Shown here piece by piece: positions 1 through 10,949 of a stretch of 64,000 nt of DNA (the first letter of the stretch is position 1; each line of letters begins with the position of its first letter). Source of the stretch: Erinaceus europaeus (Eukaryota > Chordata > Mammalia > Eulipotyphla > Erinaceidae); contig NC_080179.1 in NCBI RefSeq assembly GCF_950295315.1, forward strand, positions 74,834,368 to 74,898,367, read 5' to 3'. The translations under genes were made by a program, and so were the position numbers. Under the pieces are notes generated by a model. That model saw only the letters and a list, made by a program, of their open reading frames with translations. It made no database searches and was not told the origin of the DNA.

Positions 1-189
1 TCCACCATTATTTGCTCAAATATTATCTTCTCCGTGGGGTCCGTCCTACCCATATAAAATGTCCACATGCCCACCCCACTTCTCCAGATACTTAATTCTG
101 TGCCTGGACCCCCAAGAGTCTCTCAACCACAGAAAATACTTGCCAACATTTGGTGAAACTAGACACATAGCTGCTTAGGGGCCTGGTGA

Positions 190-486
190 TCCTGAGTGCA
201 GCAGTTAAGGAAATCAAGGTGCTGGGTGGAAAGGTACTAGGTAGAGTACACACACTGCCATGCATAAGGACTTGGTTCAAGGCCCCAGGATCTACCTGCA
301 TGGGAAAGCCTCATGAGCAGTGAAGCAGTGCTACAGGTGTCTCTATATATGTGTCTATCTCTGTCTCTTCCTCCTCCTCAATTTCTCTCTATCTCTATCC
401 AAAGGGAAAAGAAGAAAAGAAAAGAAAAGAAAAGAAAAGAAAAGAAAAGAAAAGAAAAGAAAAGAAAAGAAAAGAAAAGATACCCT
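190..486 (+). repeat. tRNA-derived SINE (type D) with (AAAAG)n tail
   Basis: The head reads like the GGCCTGGTGATCC-type hedgehog SINE, followed by a B-box-like stretch and the T/C-rich body found in all type D copies of this window (head GGCCAGGTGGTGGCGCACCTGG). The tail has become an AAAAG microsatellite at about 404-480, which creates spurious Lys-rich open frames. Confidence 0.75.
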
Positions 487-499
487 AACCCTAATTGAC

Positions 500-1015
500 T
501 GAGTTTGGAGTATGGCACCAAAGTAAGAAAGCAGAAGTACACTAGAGTTTGCAGTGAGTACCCTCCCTAACACTTCCTCTCCACTATTCCAAGCTTTGGG
601 TCCATGATTGCTCAACAATTTGTTTGGCTTCATATGTTAACTCTCTTTTCAGTCACCAGGTTCCAGATGCCATCAGGATGCTGGCCAGGCTTCCCTGGAT
701 TGAAGACCCCACCAATGTGTCCTGGAGCTCCGCTTCCCCAGAGACCCACCCTACTAGGGAAAGAGAGAGGCAGACTGGGAGTATGGACCGACCAGTCAAC
801 GCCCATGTTCAGCGGGGAAGCAATTACAGAAGCCAGACCTTCCACCTTCTTCAATCCACAATGACCCTGGGTCCATGCTCCCAGAGGGATGGAGAATGGG
901 AAAGCTATCAGGGGAGGAGATGGGATATGGAGATTGGGTGGTGGGAATTGTATGGAATTGTACCCCTCCTACCCTATGGTTTTGTTAATTAATCCTTTCT
1001 TAAATAAAAATAAAA
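500..1015 (+). mobile_element. L1 3'-UTR fragment, short-form variant
   Basis: This matches the terminal part of the long L1 3' UTR at 12360-16030 but jumps directly from the segment around 'ggagtatggcaccaaagt' to the terminal segment, skipping about 0.9 kb. It ends in an A-rich tail. The open frames here lie inside non-coding L1 3' UTR. Confidence 0.75.
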
Positions 1016-1017
1016 AA

Positions 1018-1135
1018 AAAGCAAAGCTACCAGGAGCAGTAGACTTTGGGAGCAGGCACTGAGACCCAGCAATAATCCTGATGGCAAAATTAGAAAAGAG
1101 AGAGAGAGAGAATCATAGAGAGAGAGAGAGAGTTG
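1018..1135 (+). repeat. SINE tail module plus (GA)n
   Basis: The stretch 1020-1085 matches the 'ccaggagcagtgga...ccctggaggcaaa' module that ends many SINEs in this window. It is followed by GA dinucleotide runs at 1096-1133. Confidence 0.6.
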
Positions 1136-1139
1136 ACAA

Positions 1140-1468
1140 AAGTGCTAAAGATGCTTCCAATTAACCTTGGGTTATTTATCTTTCCCCCCAAAAAATCACA
1201 AAGGAAACACTGCAAAGGTTAATCTTCTTAGAAGGTGATAGGAAAGAGATCATCTGGAATTAATGTAAGATCGTGGCTAATAGGTTCATTTTAATAATAG
1301 CTAGTCTCCTCATCCACAGAGAGCCCGTTCTACCTGCTCAGCAAATCTCCTCACAGGCTTCGCAAGATGTTCTTTATGGCTAAGACGTGTATACTGCAGA
1401 GGAGGGCTGCCTGGCCCACAGAACAACAGCACCCTGGTCTAAGACTTTGCACTTGACTCATCTTTCAA
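1140..1468. other. unique non-coding sequence
   Basis: This stretch is not recognisably repetitive and is fairly AT-rich. I see no splice-flanked open frame, RNA gene or clear motif cluster. Confidence 0.5.
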
Positions 1469-1469
1469 A

Positions 1470-1620
1470 GGTTTACTTATTGATCTATGAGATAGAAGAG
1501 GAAGAGAAGATGGAGGCGAGAGGGAAGCAGAGCATCACTCTGTCAGATGCCATGCCAAGAAACTCAAAACCTCATGCCTGAGAGTCCAGTGCTCTGCCCA
1601 CAGTGCTCTATCCCATAGGC
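1470..1620 (-). repeat. SINE type B, diverged
   Basis: In reverse orientation this contains the 'cctcatgcctgagagtccag' and 'ccacagtgctctat' blocks of the type B SINE (forward consensus ...cactggactctcaagcatgagg...). Confidence 0.6.
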
Positions 1621-1789
1621 GTCACCTTGTGGACCACCATTTGATCCATTTTATAAATTGGGTTTTATAAATTTCCACCAACCACTGAGTCAGAACTCGT
1701 CAACGTGACTCCTAGTTCTCAGATGAAGGGCTTTCCCGGGGCGCGGGCTACTGCAGAGAAGGGGTAGCCGGCAGCCCAGGCCTGCCTTA

Positions 1790-2040
1790 TGTCTCCCTGC
1801 TTTTCAGCCACCAAGTTGTAGATGTTACGATGATTCCATCCTGACTTCCCTGGGCAGACAACCTCACCAGTGTGTCCCAGGACATCATCTCTCCATAGCC
1901 CTTCGCCACTAGGGAAAGACAGAAACAAGCTGGAGGTGTGCATCAACCTCCAATGCCCATGTCCAGCAGAGAAACTATTACAGAAGCCAGGGTTCCCATC
2001 TTCTGCTCCCCATGAAGAATTTTGGTCCATACCCCCCCGA
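1790..2040 (+). mobile_element. diverged L1 3'-UTR fragment
   Basis: This is colinear with the L1 3'-UTR end (gccaccaagttgtagatg..., ...cccactagggaaagacag..., ...acagaagccag...) but clearly older than the copies at 9.3 or 15.7 kb. Confidence 0.65.
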
Positions 2041-2172
2041 GGCAGAGAAATGTTAGGGGAAGATGATCAGAGGGCTCTGAGCTCTAATTCCATCAGGATC
2101 CAGAAAGAGAAGAGGAAAAACAGAAATGGCATTCCAAGTAATTGTAGGTGTGACTTAGAAAGGAAGAGAAGG

Positions 2173-2475
2173 GGAGTCGGGCGGTAGCACAGCAGGTTAA
2201 GCGCACATGGCACAAAGCACAAGGACCGGCATAAGAAGGACCCCAGTTAGAGCCCCCGGCTCCCCACCTGCAGGGGAGTCACTTCACAGGCGGTGAAGCA
2301 GGTCTGCAGGTGTCTGTCTTTCTCTCCCCCTCTCTGTCTTCCCCTCCTCTCTCCATTTCTTTCTGTCCTATCCAACAACGACATTATCAGTAGTAACAAC
2401 AATAATAACTACAACAATAAAAAACAAGGGCAACAAGAGAGAATAAATATTTTTTTTTAAAAAAAAAGGAAAGGA
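2173..2475 (+). repeat. SINE type A, full length
   Basis: Head GGAGTCGGGCGGTAGCACAG, tRNA-like A and B boxes (the latter degraded to 'agttagagcccccgg'), a CT-rich body and a CAA/AAT-rich tail ending in poly(A). This is the dominant SINE family of the window and the main evidence that the DNA is from a hedgehog. Confidence 0.93.
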
Positions 2476-2479
2476 AGAG

Positions 2480-3480
2480 AAGGAATAAACTTAACAAAGT
2501 AAGCGAAAGGCATGTATACTGAAAATTATGAGCCACTATTAAGGAAATGGAATGAGATATGAAGTGGAAAGATATTATGTGTTCATGGGGGAGAAAAATT
2601 GACATCAAAATGAATAAACAATCTAGAGCCATATATAAATCTAATCTGATCTCAATCAAGGCCCTGTCTAAGTTTTAGGAGGCTAGAACAAGAGTTGCAA
2701 ATGCTAACCATCTCGAAAGGCATTATAGAGCTGTTATACTCGAAACTGCTTGGCACTGGCACAAAAAACAGGCACATTGACCAGTGGAATAGAGTTAAGA
2801 GTCTAAAATAGTGGCACAAAGTGCAAGGACTGGCATAAGGATCCCAGTTCTAGCCCCCGGATCCCACCTACAGGGGAGTCGCTTCACAGGCGGTGAAGCA
2901 GGTCTGCAGGTGTCTCTCTTCCTCTCCCCCTCTCTGTCTTCCCCTCCTCTCCATTTCTCTCTGTCCTATGCAACAACAATGACATTAATAACAACAACAA
3001 TAACTACAACAATAGAAAAAAATCATTGAAAAAAAGTCTAAAATAAATTCCCACATCTATGGGCATTTAGTCTTTTACAAATGTGTACAGACTAATAAAT
3101 GGGTAAGAGACTCAACAAACAGTGTTAGAAAAATAAGACTGTAATGAGTGGAAGAATTAAACTCAACCACTATATCTTACCAGACACAAAAGCAAATTTT
3201 AAATGGGTCCACAATTGAATGTCAGACCAGAAACCCACCAAACACTTGAGAGGAAAATATTGGTCCCTTCTATATAAGTCTTAAGGGGTATCTTCAATGA
3301 TGCAAACCTAGTTTCAAAGACTAAAAATAAACCAGTGGCGCTACATCAAATCAAAACCTTTTGTACTATAAAAGAAATCGCACATACAGAGACCTCTTAC
3401 GGAATGGGAGATCTTTACATGTCATGTAAACAAGAGGCTATTATTCCTAGACATTTTATCTTGCCATTATAGTAAAAGAG
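2480..3480 (+). mobile_element. old L1 ORF2 fragment, split by a SINE
   Basis: 2480-2808 and 3036-3480 are colinear with the 3' part of L1 ORF2 at 12420-12950 (for example 'gcacattgaccagtggaatag' against 'cacacagactaatggaacag'). Many stops and indels make it a dead fragment. A SINE at 2809-3035 interrupts it. Confidence 0.8.
2809..3035 (+). repeat. SINE type A, 5'-truncated, with target-site duplication
   Basis: It starts inside the head and ends in an A-rich tail. The sequence 'gtctaaaata' flanks it on both sides, which marks a retrotransposition target duplication inside the L1 fragment. Confidence 0.85.
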
Positions 3481-3579
3481 ACTGATTTCTAAATTTCTGT
3501 TTCTGAGTGTTTGCATAAAGAGATGTCACAACTTTTACCTGTAAATTTTGTAGCCTGACTCCTTGCTAGGTTGCTTGAT

Positions 3580-3900
3580 AATTTCCAGGGGGCCTACTGC
3601 TAGCTTCCTTAGGTTTTCTATACATACTATCAATTGTCATCTTCAGAGAGTGGAAGCTTGGCCAGTCCTCTTCCTATCTGTGTCCCTTATTCCTTGAACC
3701 TGCTTGATTACTGTGGAAAGAACTTCCAACATCAGGCAACTGCCCACAAGTCAGCAGGAAGCAGCTACAGAAGCGTGAAACTCCATCCTTCAACATCCCA
3801 AAAAGAATTTGGAGTCCGTGTTCCTAGCGGGAGGAATGTTGAGGGAGAAAGGGCACCACCCAGAAATGAGAGTGGTTGCAGGTGCAGGTGGGTCCTTTAG
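3580..3900 (+). mobile_element. strongly diverged LINE 3'-UTR fragment
   Basis: Weak but colinear similarity to the L1 3'-UTR end ('gcagctacagaagc...', '...gaatttggagtccgtg...'). The family assignment is tentative. Confidence 0.45.
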
Positions 3901-3911
3901 CTTTAAAAAGA

Positions 3912-4195
3912 CTTGACCTGGTGGCCGGGCTGTAGTGGATTAAGTACAGGTGCAAAGCGCAAGGACCGGCATAATGATCCCAGTTCAAGCCCCTGACTCC
4001 CCACCTGCAGGGAACTTGCTTCACAGGCGGTGAAGCAGGTCTGCAGGTGTCTATCTTTCTCTCCCCCTCTCTGTCTTCCCCTCCTCTCTCCATTTCTCTC
4101 TGTCCCATTCAACAACAACGACATTAATAACAATAATAATAACCACAACAATAAAACAAGGGCAACAAAAGGGAATAAATAAATAAATAAAAAGA
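3912..4195 (+). repeat. SINE type A with target-site duplication
   Basis: The near-identical flanks 'aaaaagacttga' occur before the head (about 3905) and after the AAAT-repeat tail (about 4189). Confidence 0.9.
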
Positions 4196-4284
4196 CTTGA
4201 TCTTTGGGGACACTCTCTCTCTCCCAGGACCACCATGTGAGCTATATGTAAGTCAATTTTCAGTCCCCTTGCTTTTCTCCCTTT

Positions 4285-4572
4285 TTTTAATTATTTTTTA
4301 TTTTATTTTTCCCTTTTGTTGCCCTTGTTGTTTTTCATTGTTGTTGTTGTTGTTATTGCTGTCATTGTTGTTGGATAACACAGAGAGAAATGGAGAGAGG
4401 AGGGGAAGACAGAGAGGGGGAGAGAAAGACAGACACCTGCAGACCTGCTTCACCGCCTGGGAAGCGACTCCCCTGCGGGTGGGGAGCCGGGGGCTCGAAC
4501 CAGATTTCTGATGCTGGTCAGTGTGCTTTCCACCATGTGTACTTAACCCGATGCGCCACTGCCCGACTTCTG
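4285..4572 (-). repeat. SINE type A
   Basis: Inverted copy: it begins with the T-rich tail complement and 'cccttttgttgcccttgttg' and ends with the complement of the head at 'cgccactgcccgact'. Confidence 0.9.
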
Positions 4573-4579
4573 CTTTTCT

Positions 4580-4735
4580 CAAGAGTCAACCCTATCTGTG
4601 ACCTTGGGAGAACCACTGCAGTTTTCAATGGAAGGAATGTGGACACAGAACTCTGGTGGAGGGAACCATGTGGAATTATACCCCTGTTGTCATATAATTT
4701 CGTAAATCAATATTAAATCACTGATAAAAAAAAAT
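4580..4735 (+). mobile_element. LINE 3' end
   Basis: The terminal segment 'ggacacagaactctggtgg...aatattaaatcactgataaaa' with a poly(A) tail is shared with 9180-9268 and 19660-19775. Confidence 0.7.
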
Positions 4736-4749
4736 TCAGAGCAGTTTTT

Positions 4750-4975
4750 TAATATTGATTTGTTGATTTGATTATTTATTTTAATTTTTAATTATATTTA
4801 TCTATTGGATAGAGACAGCCAGAAATTGAGAGGAAAAAGGGGTGCAGAGAGACTGACAGCCCTACTTCACCACTTGTGAAGCTTTTGCCTTGCAGGTGGG
4901 GACCGGGGGACTTGAACCTAGGTCCTTGTGCACTGCACTGAGTGCGCTTAACTAGGTGAGCCACCACCCAGCCCC
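4750..4975 (-). repeat. SINE type D
   Basis: Inverted copy ending in 'gtgagccaccacccagcccc', the complement of the GGGGCTGGGTGGTGG-type head. Confidence 0.8.
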
Positions 4976-4979
4976 TACC

Positions 4980-5120
4980 TTTTTTTTTTTTTTTTTTTTT
5001 TTGAGAAAGAGAGAAAGATTCAGAACATCACAGTGGCACATGTGATGCCCGAGATCTAATTCAGGACCTCATGCTTGAGAGTTCAGTGCTTTATCTCCTG
5101 TGCCACCTCCTGGACCACAG
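4980..5120 (-). repeat. SINE type B with long poly(T) (tail complement)
   Basis: The poly(T) tract at 4981-5002 is the complement of the A tail, followed by the reverse complement of the type B body ending in 'gtgccacctcctggacc'. Confidence 0.8.
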
Positions 5121-5394
5121 TAACAGAGCTTTTCAGGGGCTGGTTCTGTGAATCCCCACCCAGCCATCCCATGAAGGCAGCCCACAGTGTGTGGAGGGGA
5201 TGCTGGCCTGTGGAGTGTTTGTTAGAGGCCCCTGTCCCAGAAGGGCCTTGCCGCCGAGAGGCAGAGAGGATGGAGTCCAGGCAGCTCAGGCAGCCTCCAA
5301 GCACCTGGCCACCTGCCCACCTGGAAAGTGCAGCCTCTGGAGGCCTGGCCACAGCTGAATCTGTCACCAGACCTGCACTGGGGGGGGGGGGGGG
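5121..5394. other. unique sequence with an 11-12 nt G run
   Basis: GC-rich, non-repetitive sequence ending in a G homopolymer at about 5381-5392. Overlapping open frames exist on both strands, but none shows splice or initiation context that I trust. Confidence 0.4.
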
Positions 5395-5505
5395 AGAGGG
5401 GCTGGGCCACGGCAGGTGCGGTAGAGCTCACACATTACCATTTAGAGTGATCTGGGTTCAAGCCTCTAGTTCCCATCTGTAGGAGGGAAGCTTCATGAGT
5501 GACTT
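5395..5505 (+). repeat. SINE type D fragment
   Basis: 'cacattaccatttagagtga' and 'gaagcttcatgagtg' are characteristic type D blocks. Confidence 0.6.
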
Positions 5506-5636
5506 GCCCAGGTCAGCTCCCTTTGCGGTACCCAACCAGAGTGTGGGCACCTGTCACGTGCTGACACCTGGGCCCCAGACAGGATTCCAGACAGACAAAC
5601 ACATTCAGTTCCAAGATGCACAGTCCTGCCTGGTCT

Positions 5637-5776
5637 TTAGACATTTTCTTTCTTCCTTCCTTTCTTCCTTCCTTTCTTTCTCTCTCTTTCTTTCTTTCTA
5701 TCCTTCTTTCTTCCTTCCTTTTTTCTTTCTTTACTTCTTTCCTCCTTTATTTTTTTCTTTCTTTCTCTCTTTCTTT
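5637..5776. repeat. (TTTC)n/(TTCC)n microsatellite
   Basis: An impure pyrimidine tract that abuts the tail of the next inverted SINE, so it probably grew from that SINE's A-rich tail. Confidence 0.85.
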
Positions 5777-6025
5777 GCCACCAGGGTTATCACTGAGGCA
5801 CTGTGCCTTCACAACTCCATTTCCAGTATGCATATATTTTCTTTCCTCTAGATGGTGAAAGACATACAAAGATAAAGTGGGGAGAGAGAGAGACAGAAGA
5901 GACACCTGCAGCATTACTCCTCCACTCATGAAGCTTCCCCCCTGCATGTGGGGACCAGGGGGGCTTAAGCCTGGGTCTTCAAACTCTGTGTATATACTCA
6001 ACCAGGCGAACCACCACCCAGCCCT
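5777..6025 (-). repeat. SINE type D carrying the tail module
   Basis: Inverted. The 3' module (5777-5830, complement of ...ccctggtggcaaa) precedes the CT-rich body, and the head complement ends at 'gaaccaccacccagccc'. Confidence 0.8.
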
Positions 6026-6029
6026 GATT

Positions 6030-6158
6030 AACTGATTGATTGACTGACTGAGGAGGGAGCCAGAACATCACTCTGGCACATGTTATACCAAGGATCAAAC
6101 TTAGGATCTCATGCTCATAGATCCAGCACCTTAGCCACTGTGCCACCTCCCAGGCCAT
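6030..6158 (-). repeat. SINE type B
   Basis: Inverted copy ending in 'ctgtgccacctcccaggcc', the complement of the type B head. Confidence 0.75.
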
Positions 6159-6164
6159 TAATAA

Positions 6165-6600
6165 CCTATTATTATTATAGTTTATAGGTTACATTTCATT
6201 TTACCCTAAAAATGGCAAAATCACTTTCAAGTTGGCATGAAAACAAGCGCTAAATATGCATTAAGCTGTAAAACAGAGAAGATAGTTATAAAATGGATTC
6301 TAAAAGGCTTCTCTCAGAAAAAAAAGCAACATAATGAATACAATTTGACTTATTTCCCATTAATAATGCCCCAACCACTCCTGCTTTGCAAGAAGCGAAG
6401 TAAGTGTAGATGATACTATCGCAGCATCTGATTTTCTTACCATGCAATTAGCTGCGTGCATTCCCTGACAGTCTAATTTATATAGCAATGCTTTTTTGAA
6501 AGCAAAGACATTTTTGCATGGGCTTCCAGTCCCTGAAATCTATCTGCTGTCTAATCATTAAGCGTGTGCATATTCACGCCTGCTGTCCCTACTCTATATG
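6165..6600. other. unique AT-rich island, candidate conserved non-coding element
   Basis: No repeat family of the window is visible here. The stretch is AT-rich with several TAAT-core homeodomain-type motifs (for example 'catgcaattagctg' near 6443 and 'ctgtctaatcattaagc' near 6547) and no open frame of note. Enhancer function is only a guess from texture; conservation was not tested. Confidence 0.3.
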
Positions 6601-6654
6601 ATCAAGTCTAAGAGCCAAAATATCTGCTGGGTGAGATTAATAATAAAATGTGGT

Positions 6655-6735
6655 TTTATTTTTATTTTATTTGCCACCAGGGTAATCACTGGGGCTCAGT
6701 GTCTGCAGGAACCTACCACTGCAAGCAACCATCTT
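6655..6735 (-). repeat. isolated SINE tail module
   Basis: The reverse complement of the '...agccccagcaataaccctggaggcaaa' module, without a recognisable SINE head nearby. Confidence 0.55.
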
Positions 6736-6739
6736 TTTC

Positions 6740-7195
6740 TCTTATGTGTGGGATTCAAGAATCAAAGCAAGGAAATAGGCAGGGTGAAATGTAAGTCCAT
6801 TCTGCGCTTGCAGGCCTGGGGAGACTAAAGGTGAAGACTCTCCGAGAATGTTCCGCCTCAGTCTCTGTTAGCCTGCGAAGAGGGAGTGCCTGTGGTCTGG
6901 GAGAAGGGAGTCAGCCTTGTCATTCTAGGTTGAGCCTAATCCTTACAAAATCCTTATTTTTCTTTCAGCTGCAGATCTCCGTCCTGCTTTTTCATCCTAA
7001 ATGTGTTGCTCCTTTTTCTAGGAACTATAAACTTGACTGAAGTGACCACAAGGCAGGTTCATATTCTTGCTTCTCTTTCCTGTGTGGACTGAAATAGTTT
7101 CCAGCCTGTTCTTTCCAACAGGGTTAGAGAAAGTCTAGCTTCCTCTCCAATAGGCTCCTCCTCATTGTCACACAGGTCAACAGTTCATTCTTTTT
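6740..7195. other. unique non-coding sequence
   Basis: No repeat, RNA gene or credible coding exon is seen. Confidence 0.45.
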
Positions 7196-7345
7196 AAAGA
7201 CATTTAATAGCATTTTAATAATTAATTCACAAGTTTATTTTATGACAATGAGAGCACACTGCCCAGCTCTGCTATTTGAGGTGCCAGGGATCAGATGGGG
7301 AGCTCATGCATACATGTGCTCTGCTATGAGATATTTCCTCAGCCA
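7195..7345 (-). repeat. diverged SINE-like fragment
   Basis: It resembles an inverted type B or C SINE ('ggtgccagggatcagatggggagctcatgcat'). It is too diverged for a firm assignment. Confidence 0.4.
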
Positions 7346-7347
7346 AT

Positions 7348-7650
7348 GACTTATTTATTTTTTTAAATATTTATTTATTTATTCCATTTTGTTGCCCTTG
7401 TTTAATTGTTGTAGTTATGACTGTTGTAGTTACTATTGTTGTTGTCATTGTTGGATAGGACAGAGAAATGGAGAGATGATGGGAAGACAGAGAAGGGGAG
7501 TGAAAGACAGACACCTGCAGACCTGCTTCACCACCTGTGAAGCAACTCCCCTGCAGGTGGGGAGCCGGGGGCTCGAACCAGTATCTTTATGCCAGTCCTT
7601 GCACCTCGGGTCACTTGTGCTTAACCCACTGCTCTACAGCCTGACTCCTT
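7348..7650 (-). repeat. SINE type A
   Basis: Inverted and essentially complete, from the tail complement through 'tgttgcccttg' to 'ctctacagcctgactcc'. Confidence 0.9.
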
Positions 7651-7669
7651 TTTAATGTTTACTGGTTTG

Positions 7670-7918
7670 TTTTCTTTTTATTATTTATTTATTTCCTTTT
7701 GTTGCCCTTGTTGTTTTATTGTTGTAGTTACTATTGTTGTTGATGTCATCGTTGTTGGATAGGACAGAGAGAAATGGAGAGAGGAGGGGAAGACAGAGGG
7801 GGGGGAGAGAAAGACAGACACCTGTAGACCTGCTTCACCGCCTGTGAAGCAACTCCCCTGCAGGTGGGGAGCCCGGGGCTCGAACCGGGATCCTTACTCC
7901 GGTCCTTATGCTTTGTGA
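7670..7918 (-). repeat. SINE type A, head missing
   Basis: Inverted. It stops inside the head at 'tccttatgctttgtg', where an L1 tail joins, so the 5' end is truncated. Confidence 0.88.
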
Positions 7919-7993
7919 AATTATGGGTACATTTTACACATGTACCTGTAATTGTATTTACTGTAAACCATTAATCCCTCCATAAAATAAAAT
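7917..7993 (+). mobile_element. L1 3' tail, second 3'-UTR family
   Basis: It shares 'acatgtacctgtaattgtat...cattaatccctccataaaa' with 38300-38412 and with the complement of 45480-45600. Confidence 0.65.
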
Positions 7994-8275
7994 TATCTCC
8001 ACCTGCAGGGAGGTCACTTCACAGGCAGTGAAGCAGGTCTGCAGGTGTCTGTCTTTCTCTCCCCCCTCTCTGTCTTTCCCTCCTCTCTCCATTTCTCTCT
8101 GTCCTATCCAACAACGACATCAGTAGCAACAATAATAGTAACTACAACAATGATAAAAATGGGGGGGGCGGCAAAGTGGGAGAAAATAGCCTCCAGGAGC
8201 AGTGGATTTGTGGTGCAGGCACCAAGCACCAGAAATAACCCTGGAGGCAAAAAATAAAATAAAATAAAAATTACA
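7994..8275 (+). repeat. SINE type A, 5'-truncated, with tail module
   Basis: It starts at 'ccacctgcagggaggtcac' in the body, continues through the CAA-rich part, then carries the 'cctccaggagcagtgg...ccctggaggcaaa' module and an AAAT tail. Confidence 0.85.
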
Positions 8276-8282
8276 TTTTAAA

Positions 8283-9268
8283 AAGTCTCTACTAGGAGGC
8301 CTCTCTCCGCCATCACTGGTCATCTCCGTCAGAAACGATATCATGAACCCTCTTGGGGGCCTCAGCAGGACCTTGCCCTCGTAGGAGAATAGCAATGGCA
8401 GAAACTGCCCCACTCTCCGAAGGGAGGCTGAGTCAATGTACTCTGTCTGCCACTCAAGGAAGACAGGTCCTGAAATGAGTGCAGCCTAGAATGTTCCTAT
8501 CTAGGACCATGGAGTGGGGATTCAGACCTACAGGGACGCAGAGGTTACACCAGCTCTTGTGCTGAATATGACATGAGTCCTAGGTCAGGTCAATGGGGTT
8601 TACAGTTAATGATATTTATAGACTTTTCCCATATTTGGGAGCTACTCTCTGCCCTGATCCAGCTTTCAAGTCCTATTCCCAACTCTGACAACTTCTTCCC
8701 AGACAATACTTTTAGCCCACTTGCATATTAGCTGTCAGGCTCAGGCAAAAAATTAGTAAAGTCATGGGTCCCTTAGAATACACCTAAAATAGACCTACTA
8801 GCTTTTTCCAACATGAAAACCCGAATCCCATCTGCTATATTCTTACCCTTAGGTTTCTGATTACTAAACAATTTATTCTGCTTTATATTTTAATGTTCTT
8901 TAGCCACCAAGTTGCAGATGCTACTATGAGGCCAACCTGACTTCCCTGGGCAGACGACTTCACCAATGAGTCCTGGAGCCCTGCTTCCCCAGAGCCCTGC
9001 CCCACTAGGGAAAGAGAGAGACAGGCTGGGAGTATGGATCCACCTGTCAACACCCATGTTCAGCGGGGAAGCAAATACAGAAGCCAGACCTTCCTCCTTC
9101 TGCATATCATAGAGATCTTTGACCCATACTCCCAGAGAGATGAAGAATAGAAAAACTTCCAATGGAGGGAACAGGATGTGGAACTCTGGTGGTGGGAATT
9201 GTGTGGAACTGTAACCCTTTTATCCCATAATCTTGTCAATTATCATTAAATCACTAATAAAAAAAAAA
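8283..9268 (+). mobile_element. L1 3'-UTR, long-form fragment
   Basis: Colinear with 15070-16030 of the larger L1, ending in 'aaatcactaataaaaaaaa'. The open frame read on the opposite strand here recurs at every other L1 3'-UTR copy and is not a gene. Confidence 0.8.
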
Positions 9269-9284
9269 GGTACCCCAAATCTCC

Positions 9285-9722
9285 ATCTGCAATATTCCAG
9301 CCTTTAGGTTCATGATTAATCAACATATTTATGGCTTTATATCTTAACTCTTTTTCAGCCACCAGGTTCTAGATGCTACCACGATGCCAACCAGACTTCC
9401 GTGGATAGATGGCCCCACCAATGTGTCCTGGAGCCCCACTTCCCCAGAGCCCTGCCCCACTAGGGAAAGAGAGAGGCAGGCTGGGAGTATGGATCCACCT
9501 GTCAACACCCATGTTCAGCGGGGAAGCAGTTACAGAAGCCAGACCTTCCACCTTCTGTATCCCACAATGACCCTGGGTCTATACTCCCAGAGGGATAAAG
9601 AACAGGAAAGCTATCAGGGGAGGGGATGGGATACAGAGTTCTGGTGGTGGGAAATGTACCCCTCTTATCCTATGGTCTTGTCAGTGTTTCCACTTTATAA
9701 ACAAATAAATTAAAATTTTTAA
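9285..9722 (+). mobile_element. L1 3'-UTR terminal fragment
   Basis: Starts at the 'aaatctccatctgcaatatt' segment and ends in an AAAT tail. It lies directly behind the preceding copy, so either two insertions or a tandem 3'-UTR duplication. Confidence 0.8.
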
Positions 9723-10251
9723 AAAATCTCTGTTAGGACAGGCATTTCCACTTCTCCTGAGTGACCAGTGGAGTTGTTCTGTGAGCCAGTCCTGTGGGCA
9801 GCATCCCCAGTCACAGAGCTCAGCCCCCCCCCCCCATTTACACCACTCTTACCCTCTACCTTACTCAGCCTCCTGCCAGCACTTCCCATTCTTCTCCCCG
9901 GGGGCAGCTTTCTGCTCAGCAGGCCTGTCCCTTGTGCTTACTCAAGGAGGACTAATGAAAATGATGGTTATGTTTCCAGCACTGCTATGAAATCATACAT
10001 TACGGCTCCCGGAGCCCAGATCACTGTGCTGTGACATCAGAGTGTTGCCTGGAACACTCAGAGCTGGAGCAGGATGGAAATGCAGGGCAGAGATGGAACC
10101 CCTCCAACTTGATGATCAGAATAAGCTATGATTATAGCTGTTGAAATTATCTTAAAAGGATCACTTGGGTGCCCAGTTAGGAGTTCCAAAGAAAAGATGC
10201 CTCTATGTCAACATACAGAATCTCAAATGTAATACAAAAATCCCAAAGTAA

Positions 10252-10255
<4 letters not shown>
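9723..10255. other. unique non-coding sequence
   Basis: Non-repetitive, moderately GC-rich sequence with a C run near 9826. No credible exon is seen. Confidence 0.4.

Positions 10256-10312
<57 letters not shown>
10254..10312. repeat. (GA)n microsatellite
   Basis: An almost perfect GA dinucleotide run of about 58 bp. It produces an Arg-Glu repeat frame that should not be read as a protein. Confidence 0.97.
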
Positions 10313-10314
<2 letters not shown>

Positions 10315-10789
10315 CCACTATGGAGAGTTCCTGAAAGAGACCCCCCCAGGCCTTTGTCTCCAATTCCTGGAGCTCCCCCTACTGGCTGTTCTGGGGACTG
10401 CTGTGAGGACCAGGCATCTAGAGGCTACTGCGGATGCCAGCAGTGCTGGAGGGGACCCCAGAGAAGGGCATCACCTAGGAATCACAGAACTCTCACAGTC
10501 AGGGACCAGGGTAATGGAGGAGAGGCAATGTGCTAATAGGACCTGAAGCCCTCCCTCCTTACCACCCGCACCCTGCACTTGAGGATCAAGAAGCCTCTTG
10601 CCATTCTGACTAAATTCTGGGCTTCCCCTTGGGGAGGCTTTAGCATGGGCACCACACGGGGCAGGCGTGAGCCACCCATCACCATACGCAGACCATAAGC
10701 AAGCCGCGTTGTGCAGCTCAGGAAGTGGCTCAGGGGCTAAAAGCCTTGTTTGACTTGAAGGCAAACACGACGTGTTGAAAAAGTGCCCA
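10313..10789. other. unique GC-rich sequence
   Basis: No repeat is recognised. Short open frames exist on both strands without splice or start support. Confidence 0.4.
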
Positions 10790-10945
10790 GGGACCTGTGA
10801 AATAGCCTGTCTGGGTCGCGCCCTGCTTTGTCAGGTGTGAGCATGATCTGGGTTCCAGCAGGGCACCCACCACACTGAGGGAAGCTTCAGGGCTGTGATC
10901 TCTTTCACTTTCTCCCTCTGCCTCTGTCTCTATTTAAATTTTTTT
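10790..10945 (+). repeat. SINE fragment of a further tRNA-like type
   Basis: 'gctttgtcaggtgtgagcat' and 'ctgggttccagcagggcacc' resemble another tRNA-like SINE whose head also appears at 33238-33292. Confidence 0.5.
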
Positions 10946-10949
10946 TAAA

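Noticed and set aside
8890..9162. Recurrent - strand frames of the type ...EGLASVIASPLNMGVDRWIHTPS...
   Set aside because: They appear at every L1 3'-UTR copy (630, 9369, 15622, 44777 and others), so they belong to repeat DNA; I see no sign of selection on them.
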